16,028 nucleotides of DNA from SZUA-1535 sp964594175 (GTDB taxonomy: Archaea > Aenigmatarchaeota > Aenigmatarchaeia > Aenigmatarchaeales > SZUA-1535), in assembly GCA_964594175.1 (NCBI GenBank), contig CAZQLM010000021.1:1-16028 (forward strand), in the 5' to 3' direction. This document shows positions 7,635 through 14,284 of this stretch, in pieces. Within the stretch, counting starts at the first letter, position 1; every line of letters starts with the position of its first letter. Below the pieces are notes generated by a model. That model worked only from the letters and a program-made list of their open reading frames with translations. It did not search any database and had not been told where the DNA came from. The position numbers and the translations under genes are program-made.

Positions 7635-8051
7635 TCATATCCTCCAAAAAATTTCAACTTCTTTATTTTTCACATAATTTTCTACCTTCTCTAAATTTCC
7701 TATAAGGTAATGCGAGCTTATCTTAGATTTTTCAAAGCCTATTTTCAAGTAAAATTTATAGGCCGAGTTTCTAGGAAGAACATGAGCTTCTTTTTTGTTT
7801 TCATACCTTAATGCTATGTAAATTAAAGAGCTTCCGTATCCTTTGTTTCTGAAGTTTCTGTGCACATGAATGTCTGTAATGATTATATGTTCGTTCATGC
7901 ACAGATATCTAATATAAGCTCTGGTAAATTTTTTCCGCATGATATATATTTCCTTTTCCTTTGTTTTTCCGAATTCCCTATGGTAGAAATTTTCTATTTC
8001 TTCAGAAATTTTCAAACTTCCTATCTTTTTCATTGATAAGTTAAAATCCAT
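7635..8051 (-). CDS. Small GNAT-family N-acetyltransferase
   Basis: 138 aa. Residues ~75-125 contain the acetyl-CoA-binding part: IIITDIHVHRNFRNKGYGSS, where R-N-K-G-Y-G is the motif A signature, then RNSAYKFYLKIGFE, the usual NxxAxxFYxxxGF end of GNAT domains. The substrate is unknown. The frame is open to 8108, but ATG 8051 is preferred because a TATA-like AAATTTAAATTT lies about 26 nt upstream and the longer form would overlap the tatD start. It converges on valS with a 4-nt gap. Lys- and Asn-rich composition fits the AT-rich background. Confidence 0.8.
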   Translation of the reverse strand: MDFNLSMKKIGSLKISEEIENFYHREFGKTKEKEIYIMRKKFTRAYIRYLCMNEHIIITDIHVHRNFRNKGYGSSLIYIALRYENKKEAHVLPRNSAYKFYLKIGFEKSKISSHYLIGNLEKVENYVKNKEVEIFWRI

Positions 8052-8057
8052 GCTAAA

Positions 8058-8082
8058 CTTTAAGTTCTTTAAATTTAAATTT
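8058..8082. promoter_or_regulatory. Divergent promoters of the small GNAT and tatD genes
   Basis: The 36 nt between start codons hold two TATA-like elements: CTTTAAGTT (8058-8066, about 26 nt before the tatD ATG) and, on the other strand, AAATTTAAATTT (8071-8082, about 26 nt before ATG 8051). Both genes appear leaderless. Confidence 0.5.
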
Positions 8083-8087
8083 GCTTT

Positions 8088-8858
8088 ATGATCGATGTTC
8101 ATTGCCATTTAGAGCAAGAGGATTTTGCAAAAGACTTAGAGGAAGTAATAAAAAGAGCTAGGGAAAGCGGTTTAAAAGCTATAATTACTTGCTGCGCTAA
8201 TCCAAATGATTTGAAAAAAAGCTTAGAAATTGTTGAAAAATATAAAAACTATGCTTTTCTAACAGCAAGTATCCACCCTATTCATGTTCCAGAATTTGGC
8301 GATGAGCAAATTATTGAATTCTTGGAAAAAATAAAAGAACTTGCAAAAGCTGGCAAGATTGTAGGGATAGGAGAAACAGGTTTGGATTACTATTGGGTTA
8401 AGGATGAAAAGCAAAGGGAAAGACAAAAAGAAGTGTTTCACTTGCATATAGAGCTTGCGAAAAAATTAAAGCTACCTCTGGTTGTGCATAGCAGAGAAGC
8501 AAATGAAGAAACAGTAAAAATCTTAGACGAATTTAATTACGAAAAAATACTCTGGCATTTTTTCGGAGATAAAAAGCTTGTAAGCTGGTTAATAGCAAAG
8601 AATTATAAAGCTAGTTTTAACACATTTTTGCTGAAAAGCAAAACTCATAAAAAAATAGTTAAAAAGCTCCCTTTAGAACAAATCTTACTTGAAACCGATT
8701 CTCCTTGGCTCGGTTTTGGAAAAAGAAACGAGCCCAGCGCAATTGTAAAAGTTGCTGAAAAGATAGCTGAAATAAAAAAGCTTGGTTTTGAAGAAGTTTG
8801 GCAAAGCTGCGGAAGAAATGCAAAAGAATTTTTTGAATTGAATGTAAAGTCATTTTAA
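8088..8858 (+). CDS. tatD: TatD-family metal-dependent nuclease
   Basis: 256 aa, full length for the family. TatD proteins are two-metal TIM-barrel hydrolases with 3'-5' exonuclease or AP endonuclease activity on DNA; despite the name they are not part of Tat transport. Metal ligands seen: HxH at the start (DVHCHLE, H5 and H7), E in GIGETGLDYYW (about residue 97), H in VVHSREA (about 139), H in ILWHFFGD (about 160) and D in LLETDSPWLG (about 205). It is convergent with FEN1, with 5 nt between stops and a shared T/A-rich terminator-like stretch. Confidence 0.92.
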   Translation: MIDVHCHLEQEDFAKDLEEVIKRARESGLKAIITCCANPNDLKKSLEIVEKYKNYAFLTASIHPIHVPEFGDEQIIEFLEKIKELAKAGKIVGIGETGLDYYWVKDEKQRERQKEVFHLHIELAKKLKLPLVVHSREANEETVKILDEFNYEKILWHFFGDKKLVSWLIAKNYKASFNTFLLKSKTHKKIVKKLPLEQILLETDSPWLGFGKRNEPSAIVKVAEKIAEIKKLGFEEVWQSCGRNAKEFFELNVKSF

Positions 8859-8872
8859 AAATTTTAAAACCA
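8852..8872. terminator. Bidirectional A/T-rich terminator region between tatD and FEN1
   Basis: The stops of the convergent genes are 5 nt apart. The sequence TTTTAAAAATTTTAAAA across them gives T-runs on both strands, as archaeal intrinsic terminators do. Confidence 0.35.
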
Positions 8873-9907
8873 CCTGGCCAAAGAGCTTTGAGCTTCTTTG
8901 CTCTGCTCCAAAATTTTCACATGCTTCTCAACCCGCTCATACGAAAATTCGAACTCATCAACAAGAATTTTTATCACTTTCTCTTTGTCTGGTGCATTAA
9001 ATTTAATTTCTTTTACATCAACACAAGGAGGCTCTAAGAAAAACTCGTAAATATCTTTTGCATCTATTGGCTCAAGCCCGTGCTCATTAAACTGCTTGTC
9101 CCAATCTACTTTTTTGAGAAGAGCATCGAGAGTTTTACAGTTTTTCACAAGCTCCAAAGCTTTTTTCGGGCCGTAACCTTTTATTCCTGGATTGTAATCT
9201 GTTCCAACTATCATGCCAATCATAATTAATTGCTCTCTTGTAATACCAAGCTCTTTTAGCACGAGCTCAAGCTCTATCACTTCTGGTTTTATCTCTATGT
9301 AAATATCCTTTCTCGGAACCTTTCTTCTCCCTGTTATTGAAAGATTCCTAACAAGAATAGGTGAGCCGAAAAGCAAAGAATCATAATCCTGCGAGCCGGC
9401 AGCATAAACTTTGTTTGCTTTTGCCAAGCAGGCGCATTGAGCTTCGCCTTCGCTTGGTGCTTGAATCCACGGAATACCCATAGCGCTTAGCAAAGCCTTT
9501 GCCTGCTCTACCATTTCTTCAGTAAGCACTGCTGTAGCTTGAGCTGTTATGCGAATCTCTTCTACATCGCCAACAGCTTTTGCCTGCTCAAACCTTGCAA
9601 GCATTTCTTGTTTAAGTTTTTTCCTTTCTTCCTGAGTTTTTTCTTTAAAGCTTGGAGGAGCTCCGTCGAAAACGTAGACAGGGCGAATACCTTTTTCCAT
9701 TAAATTTATTGTGCGATAAAAAAGCCCGGATAAATGGCTCGTTATCCTGCCTTTTGAATCTTTTAATGGCTCACCTGTTTCGCGATCTCGAATTATGCTA
9801 AGAAATTGGTAAAGAGTGTTGAAAGCGTCTATTGCAATTTTCTTTCCTGAGAGCTCTTCAAGCTCGATTTCCTTTTTCGGAATAATTTCGCGGAGCTGCA
9901 CACCCAT
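8864..9907 (-). CDS. fen: Flap endonuclease 1 (FEN1)
   Basis: 347 aa, full archaeal length. Removes 5' flaps during Okazaki fragment maturation and base excision repair, recruited by PCNA. ATG 9907 is chosen because it gives the conserved MGVQLREI N-terminus whose Gly2 contacts the active site; the frame extends 15 codons upstream without family support. Active-site acids: D27 (IAIDAFN), D81 (VFDGAPP), E153 and E155 (EGEAQ), D174 and D176 (QDYDSLLFG), D237 (VGTDYNPGIKGYGPKKA, the helix-2turn-helix). The last eight residues, QSSLARWF, form a PIP box for PCNA. It is the last gene of the operon with the lipoprotein (28-nt gap) and tetraether synthase, and may also have its own promoter in the AT-rich gap. 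Confidence 0.97.
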   Translation of the reverse strand: MGVQLREIIPKKEIELEELSGKKIAIDAFNTLYQFLSIIRDRETGEPLKDSKGRITSHLSGLFYRTINLMEKGIRPVYVFDGAPPSFKEKTQEERKKLKQEMLARFEQAKAVGDVEEIRITAQATAVLTEEMVEQAKALLSAMGIPWIQAPSEGEAQCACLAKANKVYAAGSQDYDSLLFGSPILVRNLSITGRRKVPRKDIYIEIKPEVIELELVLKELGITREQLIMIGMIVGTDYNPGIKGYGPKKALELVKNCKTLDALLKKVDWDKQFNEHGLEPIDAKDIYEFFLEPPCVDVKEIKFNAPDKEKVIKILVDEFEFSYERVEKHVKILEQSKEAQSSLARWF

Positions 9908-9935
9908 ATAGAGAATTTTACTAAAATAACTTAAA

Positions 9936-10352
9936 TTATTTACTCTCCACAATAATTAAAGTTTCAAGCTCTTTCTTTTCTTCTTTTTCGAGATAGCATT
10001 TAAATTCCATTTTGTTACCGCTTTCGAAATCTATTTCCCAACCCTTTGTGATAGCTTTCCCGTTTTTTACAACTCCGTAACCTCCGCAGATTTTTCCTGC
10101 AAGAGGATGGGTAACATTATTAAATTTGTAACAGTAGCATTTGACTTTCCACCCCTCATATTTTGAAGGAACGGAATAGTTTAGCTCGAAGCTTGTTCCT
10201 TTCTTTCCTACAACTTTATTGCCAGCGCAATTTACATTTTTGCTACACTCGAAATTTGGAAAAAGAATTAAAGTTTTCGAATTCTCCGTCGTTACGCAAC
10301 AAGAAGCAAAAAGAATGAAGAGCAATGCTAAAGCTGTAGCAACTTTTTCCAT
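9936..10352 (-). CDS. Small Cys-rich lipoprotein, unknown function
   Basis: 138 aa, not recognised. The N-terminus MEKVATALALLFILFASCC is a signal peptide with a lipobox-like FAS-C at about residue 18. The mature part has several further cysteines (FECSKNVNCAG, KCYCYKF, GKICGGYG, FKCYLEK), suggesting a disulfide-stabilised extracytoplasmic domain of about 110 residues, mostly beta by pattern. The ATG at 10352 follows the tetraether synthase stop by one base (TGA-G-ATG) and has a GGTG Shine-Dalgarno-like sequence in the end of that gene, so it is translationally coupled to it. An in-frame GTG at 10361 is the alternative start. The position between a lipid enzyme and FEN1 gives no clear role. 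Confidence 0.78.
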   Translation of the reverse strand: MEKVATALALLFILFASCCVTTENSKTLILFPNFECSKNVNCAGNKVVGKKGTSFELNYSVPSKYEGWKVKCYCYKFNNVTHPLAGKICGGYGVVKNGKAITKGWEIDFESGNKMEFKCYLEKEEKKELETLIIVESK

Positions 10353-10353
10353 C

Positions 10354-11955
10354 TCACCCACCTATTTTGCTAACATCGTAAAAGCTTTTATAATCCACAA
10401 GCTTTTTGAGCTTTTCTACATCGCGCTTGTAAAAATCTTGGGCAAGCTTTCTTTTCTTTTTTCTTTCCCAGGCTTTTATGCTCATAGAAAACTTTTTCTG
10501 TATCTTATCTCTATACCACTCTGGGATAACGTTAAAGGCGCAGAAAGGTACAATTTTTCCATCTGGCTGGGCATAGTGAATGCAGCACCTCTGCACTCTA
10601 GCTATATCGTAGTTATACAAATCCATGAAATGCATCATTCCAACGAAAAGAGCTTTGTGATGGATTTCTCCCAAGCTTTTGTAATCGTGCTTTACCATTG
10701 CTTTGAAAAGCATTTTTGCAAAATCCAAACCCTTTGGCTGAGCTTTGCGATCAATGAAACTGCGGAGCTTGAAAAGGACTTTTAAAGCAACTAAAACTTT
10801 GCTTTTGCCTTTCTCAAGTTCTTCAGCTCTCTCCTCAAGATATTCAAGCAAACCCTCAACATCAACGAATCTTGGCAAAGGTACGAATTTGCTGTCTTTT
10901 CCTTTGAAAATATAAGTAGCCATTCCGCAGGCGAAATGCGAGGTTAAGTAATATTGCGGCTCTTTTGTTAAAGCTTCAACAAAGCGTGAAAGAGCGTAAG
11001 GTGTTGGAACTGGGTAGAAATCTTCTTTCTCAACAATACCTGTTTCGCAAAGCTTTTCTATAACTTCTGGTATTGTTATTCTGTACTTTTTTACCTCAGC
11101 TTTGGTTAGCTTTCCAACAAGAGAAACCGGCTGGTAATTGACTCCGCGCACAATATCCATGTGCTTTAAACCAAACTTCAGAATATTTCCTACCTCGCTA
11201 TCGTTTATTGTTTTGACAACAGTCGGTACAAGCACTATGCCAAGCCCGGCTTTTCTGCAATTTTCCATAGCTAAAGGGATTTCCCAGTAATTTTTTGGAT
11301 TTGTTTTTGGGCTTAATCCGTCGAAGCTCAGATAAACTGTGTTAACACCGGCTTTTCTCACCTTTACAGCGAGCTCTTCATCCAGAGCTAAACGAATTCC
11401 GTTTGTGTTGAGCTGCACATGATCAAAACCAAGTTTTTTCGCGAGTTTTATTATTTCTATTAAATCTTCTCTCAAACAAGGCTCCCCGCCTGTTAGCTGC
11501 ACAGCTTTCGCTGGGACAGGGCGCATAGCTCTAAGAGCTCGAAGCATTTTTTCTATTGTTTTCAAATCCGGCTCGTAAACATAGCCCATAGCTTTTGCAT
11601 AGAAAAAGCAGTAAAAGCACTGCAAATCACAGCGATTTGTTACAACTATATTCGCTAAAGCTGTATGCGATTTATGTCTCGAGCATATACCGCAATTCTC
11701 TGGGCAAAGCTTCTGCACAGGAATTGCGTTACTCACTCCTTTACCATCGCGAGCAAATTTTTTGGCTCTTAGATAAAGCTCGTAATCTGCCCAGTAAATA
11801 TCTTCGAAAACACCATGCTTTTCGCAGAGCTTGCGTATATGCACTTTGTTTTCTTTTTCAAAAATCAGGGCGGGTATTCGCTTCAAGCATTCTGGACAAA
11901 GGCTAGAAGTTTCTTCTATAAACCTTTCTCCTTTTTTTAAAGCCAGCCCTTTCAT
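10354..11955 (-). CDS. tes: Tetraether lipid synthase (radical SAM, Tes/MJ0619 family)
   Basis: 533 aa. Tes joins the phytanyl chains of two archaeol-type lipids tail to tail, via sp3 C-C coupling, to make membrane-spanning tetraether (GDGT-type) lipids. The N-terminal cysteine set is CPEC (20-23), LCEKHG (C44) and CPENCGIC (84-91), which binds extra iron-sulfur or metal centres. The radical SAM cluster motif is CDLQCFYC (C109, C113, C116), and the GGEP motif for SAM binding is in QLTGGEPCLRED (about 153). The C-terminal part has VQRCCIHYAQPDGKIVPFC, a further cysteine cluster typical of Tes. The start at ATG 11955 lies about 26 nt after a TATA box. It leads the operon with the lipoprotein and FEN1 and is divergent from a GbsR/MarR-like regulator. 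A related radical SAM of unknown substrate is the alternative. Confidence 0.85.
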   Translation of the reverse strand: MKGLALKKGERFIEETSSLCPECLKRIPALIFEKENKVHIRKLCEKHGVFEDIYWADYELYLRAKKFARDGKGVSNAIPVQKLCPENCGICSRHKSHTALANIVVTNRCDLQCFYCFFYAKAMGYVYEPDLKTIEKMLRALRAMRPVPAKAVQLTGGEPCLREDLIEIIKLAKKLGFDHVQLNTNGIRLALDEELAVKVRKAGVNTVYLSFDGLSPKTNPKNYWEIPLAMENCRKAGLGIVLVPTVVKTINDSEVGNILKFGLKHMDIVRGVNYQPVSLVGKLTKAEVKKYRITIPEVIEKLCETGIVEKEDFYPVPTPYALSRFVEALTKEPQYYLTSHFACGMATYIFKGKDSKFVPLPRFVDVEGLLEYLEERAEELEKGKSKVLVALKVLFKLRSFIDRKAQPKGLDFAKMLFKAMVKHDYKSLGEIHHKALFVGMMHFMDLYNYDIARVQRCCIHYAQPDGKIVPFCAFNVIPEWYRDKIQKKFSMSIKAWERKKKRKLAQDFYKRDVEKLKKLVDYKSFYDVSKIGG

Positions 11956-11970
11956 GTAACCACTTTAATA

Positions 11971-12001
11971 TATTTTAAACTTTTAAAATTATTTAAAAGT
12001 T
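11971..12001. promoter_or_regulatory. Divergent promoters with a 10-bp-arm inverted repeat (candidate operator)
   Basis: Between tes (ATG 11955, minus) and the regulator (ATG 12020, plus) lies AACTTTTAAA-ATTA-TTTAAAAGTT, a perfect inverted repeat at 11978-11987 and 11992-12001. The right arm coincides with the TATA box of the regulator gene (TTTAAAAG, about 25 nt before its ATG). TTTAAAATATA at 11970-11980, with the left arm, supplies the TATA of tes. A dimer bound here would block both promoters. Confidence 0.6.
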
Positions 12002-12019
12002 CGCTAACTTAAATATTTT

Positions 12020-12496
12020 ATGGCTAAGGCAAAGCTTTCAAGGCTCAAGGAAATAGAAAAGGATATCTATTCTCTTTTTGCAGAAGTTGCAAGTTTTCTT
12101 GGTTATAGCGAGATACACGGAAGAATAGTTGCAGCACTGCTTGTAAAGGGAGGTAAAGCTAGCTTGCAGGAGATTGCAAAGGAAACAGGCTACTCTCCTT
12201 CTATGATCTCTCTTTCTCTCGATTTTCTCGAATTTTTTGAAATAATAAAAAAAGTAAAAAGAGCTGGTGATAGAAAGCTCTACATAGAGCTTCAGGGTGA
12301 TTTGGTAGAAGCTTTGAGAAAGGTTTTTGTCAGCAGGCTTGAAAGAAGTCTTAGCAACACGCTTAAAAAATTTGAGAGTTATAGGAGAGAGCTCAAAGGA
12401 AATAAACAGGAAGAAGCTCTAAAAATACTTAAAGCAATAGAAGTCCTAGAGGAAGAAATAAAACGACTGAAAAAGTTTATGGCCTTAATCAAATAA
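12020..12496 (+). CDS. GbsR/MarR-like winged-helix transcription regulator
   Basis: 158 aa. Residues ~28-85 form a winged-helix DNA-binding domain: IHGRIVAALLVKGGKASLQE, then IAKETGYSPSMISLSLDFLE (recognition helix) and a basic wing VKRAGDRKLYIEL. Residues ~92-158 are helical and charged, a probable dimerisation coiled coil. The layout matches the GbsR/MarR-like regulators common in archaea. It is divergent from the tetraether synthase operon across a 64-nt gap with a symmetric candidate operator, so it probably controls that operon and itself. The effector is unknown. It is convergent with the L14e gene, 3 nt apart. Confidence 0.83.
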   Translation: MAKAKLSRLKEIEKDIYSLFAEVASFLGYSEIHGRIVAALLVKGGKASLQEIAKETGYSPSMISLSLDFLEFFEIIKKVKRAGDRKLYIELQGDLVEALRKVFVSRLERSLSNTLKKFESYRRELKGNKQEEALKILKAIEVLEEEIKRLKKFMALIK

Positions 12497-12499
12497 TCT

Positions 12500-12742
12500 T
12501 TAGCTTTTTATCACTCCCTCTCCGAATTTTTCCAAAATTATTCTGTTAATGTCCTTACCTTCTTTTAGCTCTATTTTCTCTGGCAAAGCGTGCAAATGTG
12601 CTATGTTGCAGCGTCTTTTCCTTACTTTTGGGCCTTGCACAACTACGAAATTTTCATCCACAATTTCAAGAACAACGCAATACTTTCCAGCTTCTCTTCC
12701 AGCAAGTTTAACGCATACCCTTCCCGGCTCGAAAACGCTCAT
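12500..12742 (-). CDS. rpl14e: Large-subunit ribosomal protein L14e
   Basis: 80 aa, the short archaeal L14e with a KOW-type fold (FEPGRVCVKLAGREAGKYCVV, then VRKRRCNIAHLHALPEKIEL). It binds 23S rRNA in the archaeal and eukaryotic large subunit. ATG 12742 is used; it overlaps the L34e stop as ATGA (12739-12742). The frame is open upstream, but that part is L34e coding sequence in another frame. Adjacency to L34e is common in archaea; the cytidylate kinase often found beside them is absent. Confidence 0.94.
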   Translation of the reverse strand: MSVFEPGRVCVKLAGREAGKYCVVLEIVDENFVVVQGPKVRKRRCNIAHLHALPEKIELKEGKDINRIILEKFGEGVIKS

Positions 12743-13008
12743 TTGCCTATCACCTTCATTGCAATAGCCTTTATCTTTTCGCGCATGCATTTTGAGCAAA
12801 GCTCCGGGAATGCTCTTTCTGGACGGCGCTGAACTTTCGGCAGCTTCCTGAGCTCGCTTGGTCTTAGACGTGCTCGCACGATTTTCTTACCACACATTCC
12901 GCAATGAGCATAATTTGGTTTTTGTTTTCTGAAATGTACAGTAAGCCTATTTCCAGGAGTTCGCTTGACTATTTTCTTTATTTTTGTGCTTCTCAAAAAT
13001 CTCCGCAT
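12739..13008 (-). CDS. rpl34e: Large-subunit ribosomal protein L34e
   Basis: 89 aa, typical length. The N-terminus MRRFLRSTKIKKIVKRTPGN is basic, followed by a zinc-ribbon pair CGMCGKKI and CSKCMREK (first cysteines near residues 37-40, second near 77-80) and the RPSELRKLPKVQRRPERAF segment typical of archaeal L34e. GGTGAG lies a few bases before the ATG. It is translationally coupled to L14e through ATGA. A TATA-like CTTTAAAAATATTTAG at 13035-13050 may be its promoter, unless it is co-transcribed with the small ORF upstream. Confidence 0.95.
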   Translation of the reverse strand: MRRFLRSTKIKKIVKRTPGNRLTVHFRKQKPNYAHCGMCGKKIVRARLRPSELRKLPKVQRRPERAFPELCSKCMREKIKAIAMKVIGK

Positions 13009-13034
13009 TCAACTCACCTAACAGATTTGTATGG

Positions 13035-13154
13035 CTAAATATTTTTAAAGTTTCTTCCCAACCAAGAAAAAAACAAGACATTTGCATTAGCGACAAGCAA
13101 CCTGCCAAATTTCAAAGCTTCCTCATCAGAAAGATTGCTTTTTTCTGCAAGCAT
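13035..13154 (-). CDS. Possible 39-aa small protein upstream of L34e
   Basis: ATG at 13154, stop TAG at 13037-13035. The product begins MLAEKSNLSDEEALKFGRLL and continues with a hydrophobic VANANVLFFSWLG, ending RNFKNI: an amphipathic or charged N-terminus with one weak hydrophobic segment. A TATA-like TTTAAATAAC lies about 26 nt upstream and the ORF ends 26 nt before L34e in the same direction, which supports expression. Against it: its end overlaps the TATA-like sequence that could serve L34e. No family is recognised. Confidence 0.35.
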   Translation of the reverse strand: MLAEKSNLSDEEALKFGRLLVANANVLFFSWLGRNFKNI

Positions 13155-13169
13155 TTAAAGCAAACTTTT

Positions 13170-13190
13170 ACTTAAAGTTATTTAAATATT
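13170..13190. promoter_or_regulatory. AT-rich TATA region between the small ORF or L34e and the 13199 gene
   Basis: TTATTTAAATATT at 13178-13190 reads as a TATA box in both directions. It is about 26 nt before ATG 13208 on the plus strand and before ATG 13154 on the minus strand. Otherwise 13009-13198 holds only the small ORF. Confidence 0.4.
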
Positions 13191-13198
13191 AAAGTTAA

Positions 13199-14143
13199 AT
13201 GGGTGTCATGAGGCTCTTAGTTACTTATTCTGAACCTCATAGTGAAGAACCAGCAAAAATTTTATTTGATAATTTAAGAGAAGAATCCGAATTAGAAAAT
13301 ATATATTTCTGGGAGCCTGATATCATCTTTGAAGAATTCTATCAAACTCTTCTTTGCAAAATGCTTAAAGAACTTGGTTATATAGATGTTAGGAAAACAT
13401 TTTTGAAAGACTACGAAGAAAAGGATTGGAAACATTTGAAGGAAGAATGGGATAGGATGTGGAATGAAGTTTTTGGAGAAAGAGAATATATCATAGTGGG
13501 CGAGTTTATGGAAGGAGGTAAAATAGAGTTTTTTTCAAAAAATAAAAGAGAGGAAGAATTTTTTGAAATAGTGGAGCATGCACAGGCTTATGCACGTGAT
13601 TTCTGGAGAAATGAAATTTTACAAGCAATGTTAGAAGAAAACTGTGAAAGAGCTTTAGAGCTTCATTGTGGAATAAGATGGCATCTACTAAAAGTTATTG
13701 ATAGGATTTGCGGGTTTAAGAAATATCGATCAAAAAGCGAGTTGTATATTCCTATAAAAGCTCAGGAAGAAGTAGATGAAACAATTAGGAAAGCATTCAA
13801 AAGGAAATTTAAAGCTAATGTAAAGAAGAGCTGGTATAAAGAACCTGTTTATGGATTGGAAATGTATTTTTGGGCAAGTCGAGATTCCAAGCATATATTC
13901 CCTATGGTAAAACCTTCTGAAAGTTGGTTTTTACCGCGTACAGCACAACTTCCCGGAGAATTGAGGGAATATGCAGTTTTACCAAAATATGAATCAAGAA
14001 TATTAACCGAAGAAAAAAGTAACAAAGAACTTCTCAAAAAATATCAGAAAAGGTTGAAAGAAACACTAGAATATTTAGATGAAAAGCTGAACAGCTATAA
14101 TTCCCGAGCAAAGCTTTTGCATGAAAGCAATAAAATCTCTTAG
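13199..14143 (+). CDS. Uncharacterised protein, 314 aa
   Basis: Not recognised. Two in-frame starts are possible, ATG 13199 and ATG 13208 (MRLLVTYSEPHSEE); the second sits better relative to the TATA box. The protein is soluble and highly charged, rich in E, K, W and Y, with no signal peptide, membrane helix or obvious catalytic motif. Features seen are an acidic aromatic region WEPDIIFEEFYQTLL, KDWKHLKEEWDRMWNEVFGE, CGIRWHLLKVIDRICGF in the middle, and a Lys/Glu-rich helical C-terminus (about 265-300). It stands alone, between the L34e operon and the surface protein gene. Confidence 0.75.
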   Translation: MGVMRLLVTYSEPHSEEPAKILFDNLREESELENIYFWEPDIIFEEFYQTLLCKMLKELGYIDVRKTFLKDYEEKDWKHLKEEWDRMWNEVFGEREYIIVGEFMEGGKIEFFSKNKREEEFFEIVEHAQAYARDFWRNEILQAMLEENCERALELHCGIRWHLLKVIDRICGFKKYRSKSELYIPIKAQEEVDETIRKAFKRKFKANVKKSWYKEPVYGLEMYFWASRDSKHIFPMVKPSESWFLPRTAQLPGELREYAVLPKYESRILTEEKSNKELLKKYQKRLKETLEYLDEKLNSYNSRAKLLHESNKIS

Positions 14144-14253
14144 TTCTGCGCTCCAGCAAGGAAAACCACTGCTAATTTCATTCCTAAAGTCAAAGGTTCA
14201 TGTACCATTTTCCCTTATCGCAAATGATCTTTAATTCTCCAATCAACCGAAAA

Positions 14254-14265
14254 GATTTATTTAAG
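14254..14265 (+). promoter_or_regulatory. TATA box of the surface protein gene
   Basis: GATTTATTTAAG is centred about 26 nt before ATG 14285, preceded by a purine-rich CCGAAAA that could serve as BRE. No Shine-Dalgarno sequence is seen, so the mRNA is probably leaderless. The rest of 14144-14253 shows nothing notable. Confidence 0.6.
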
Positions 14266-14284
14266 AAAACAACAAAAAACTATT

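Noticed and set aside
10219..10785. Plus-strand 188-aa frame across the lipoprotein and tes genes
   Set aside because: It is the antisense of two well-supported genes.
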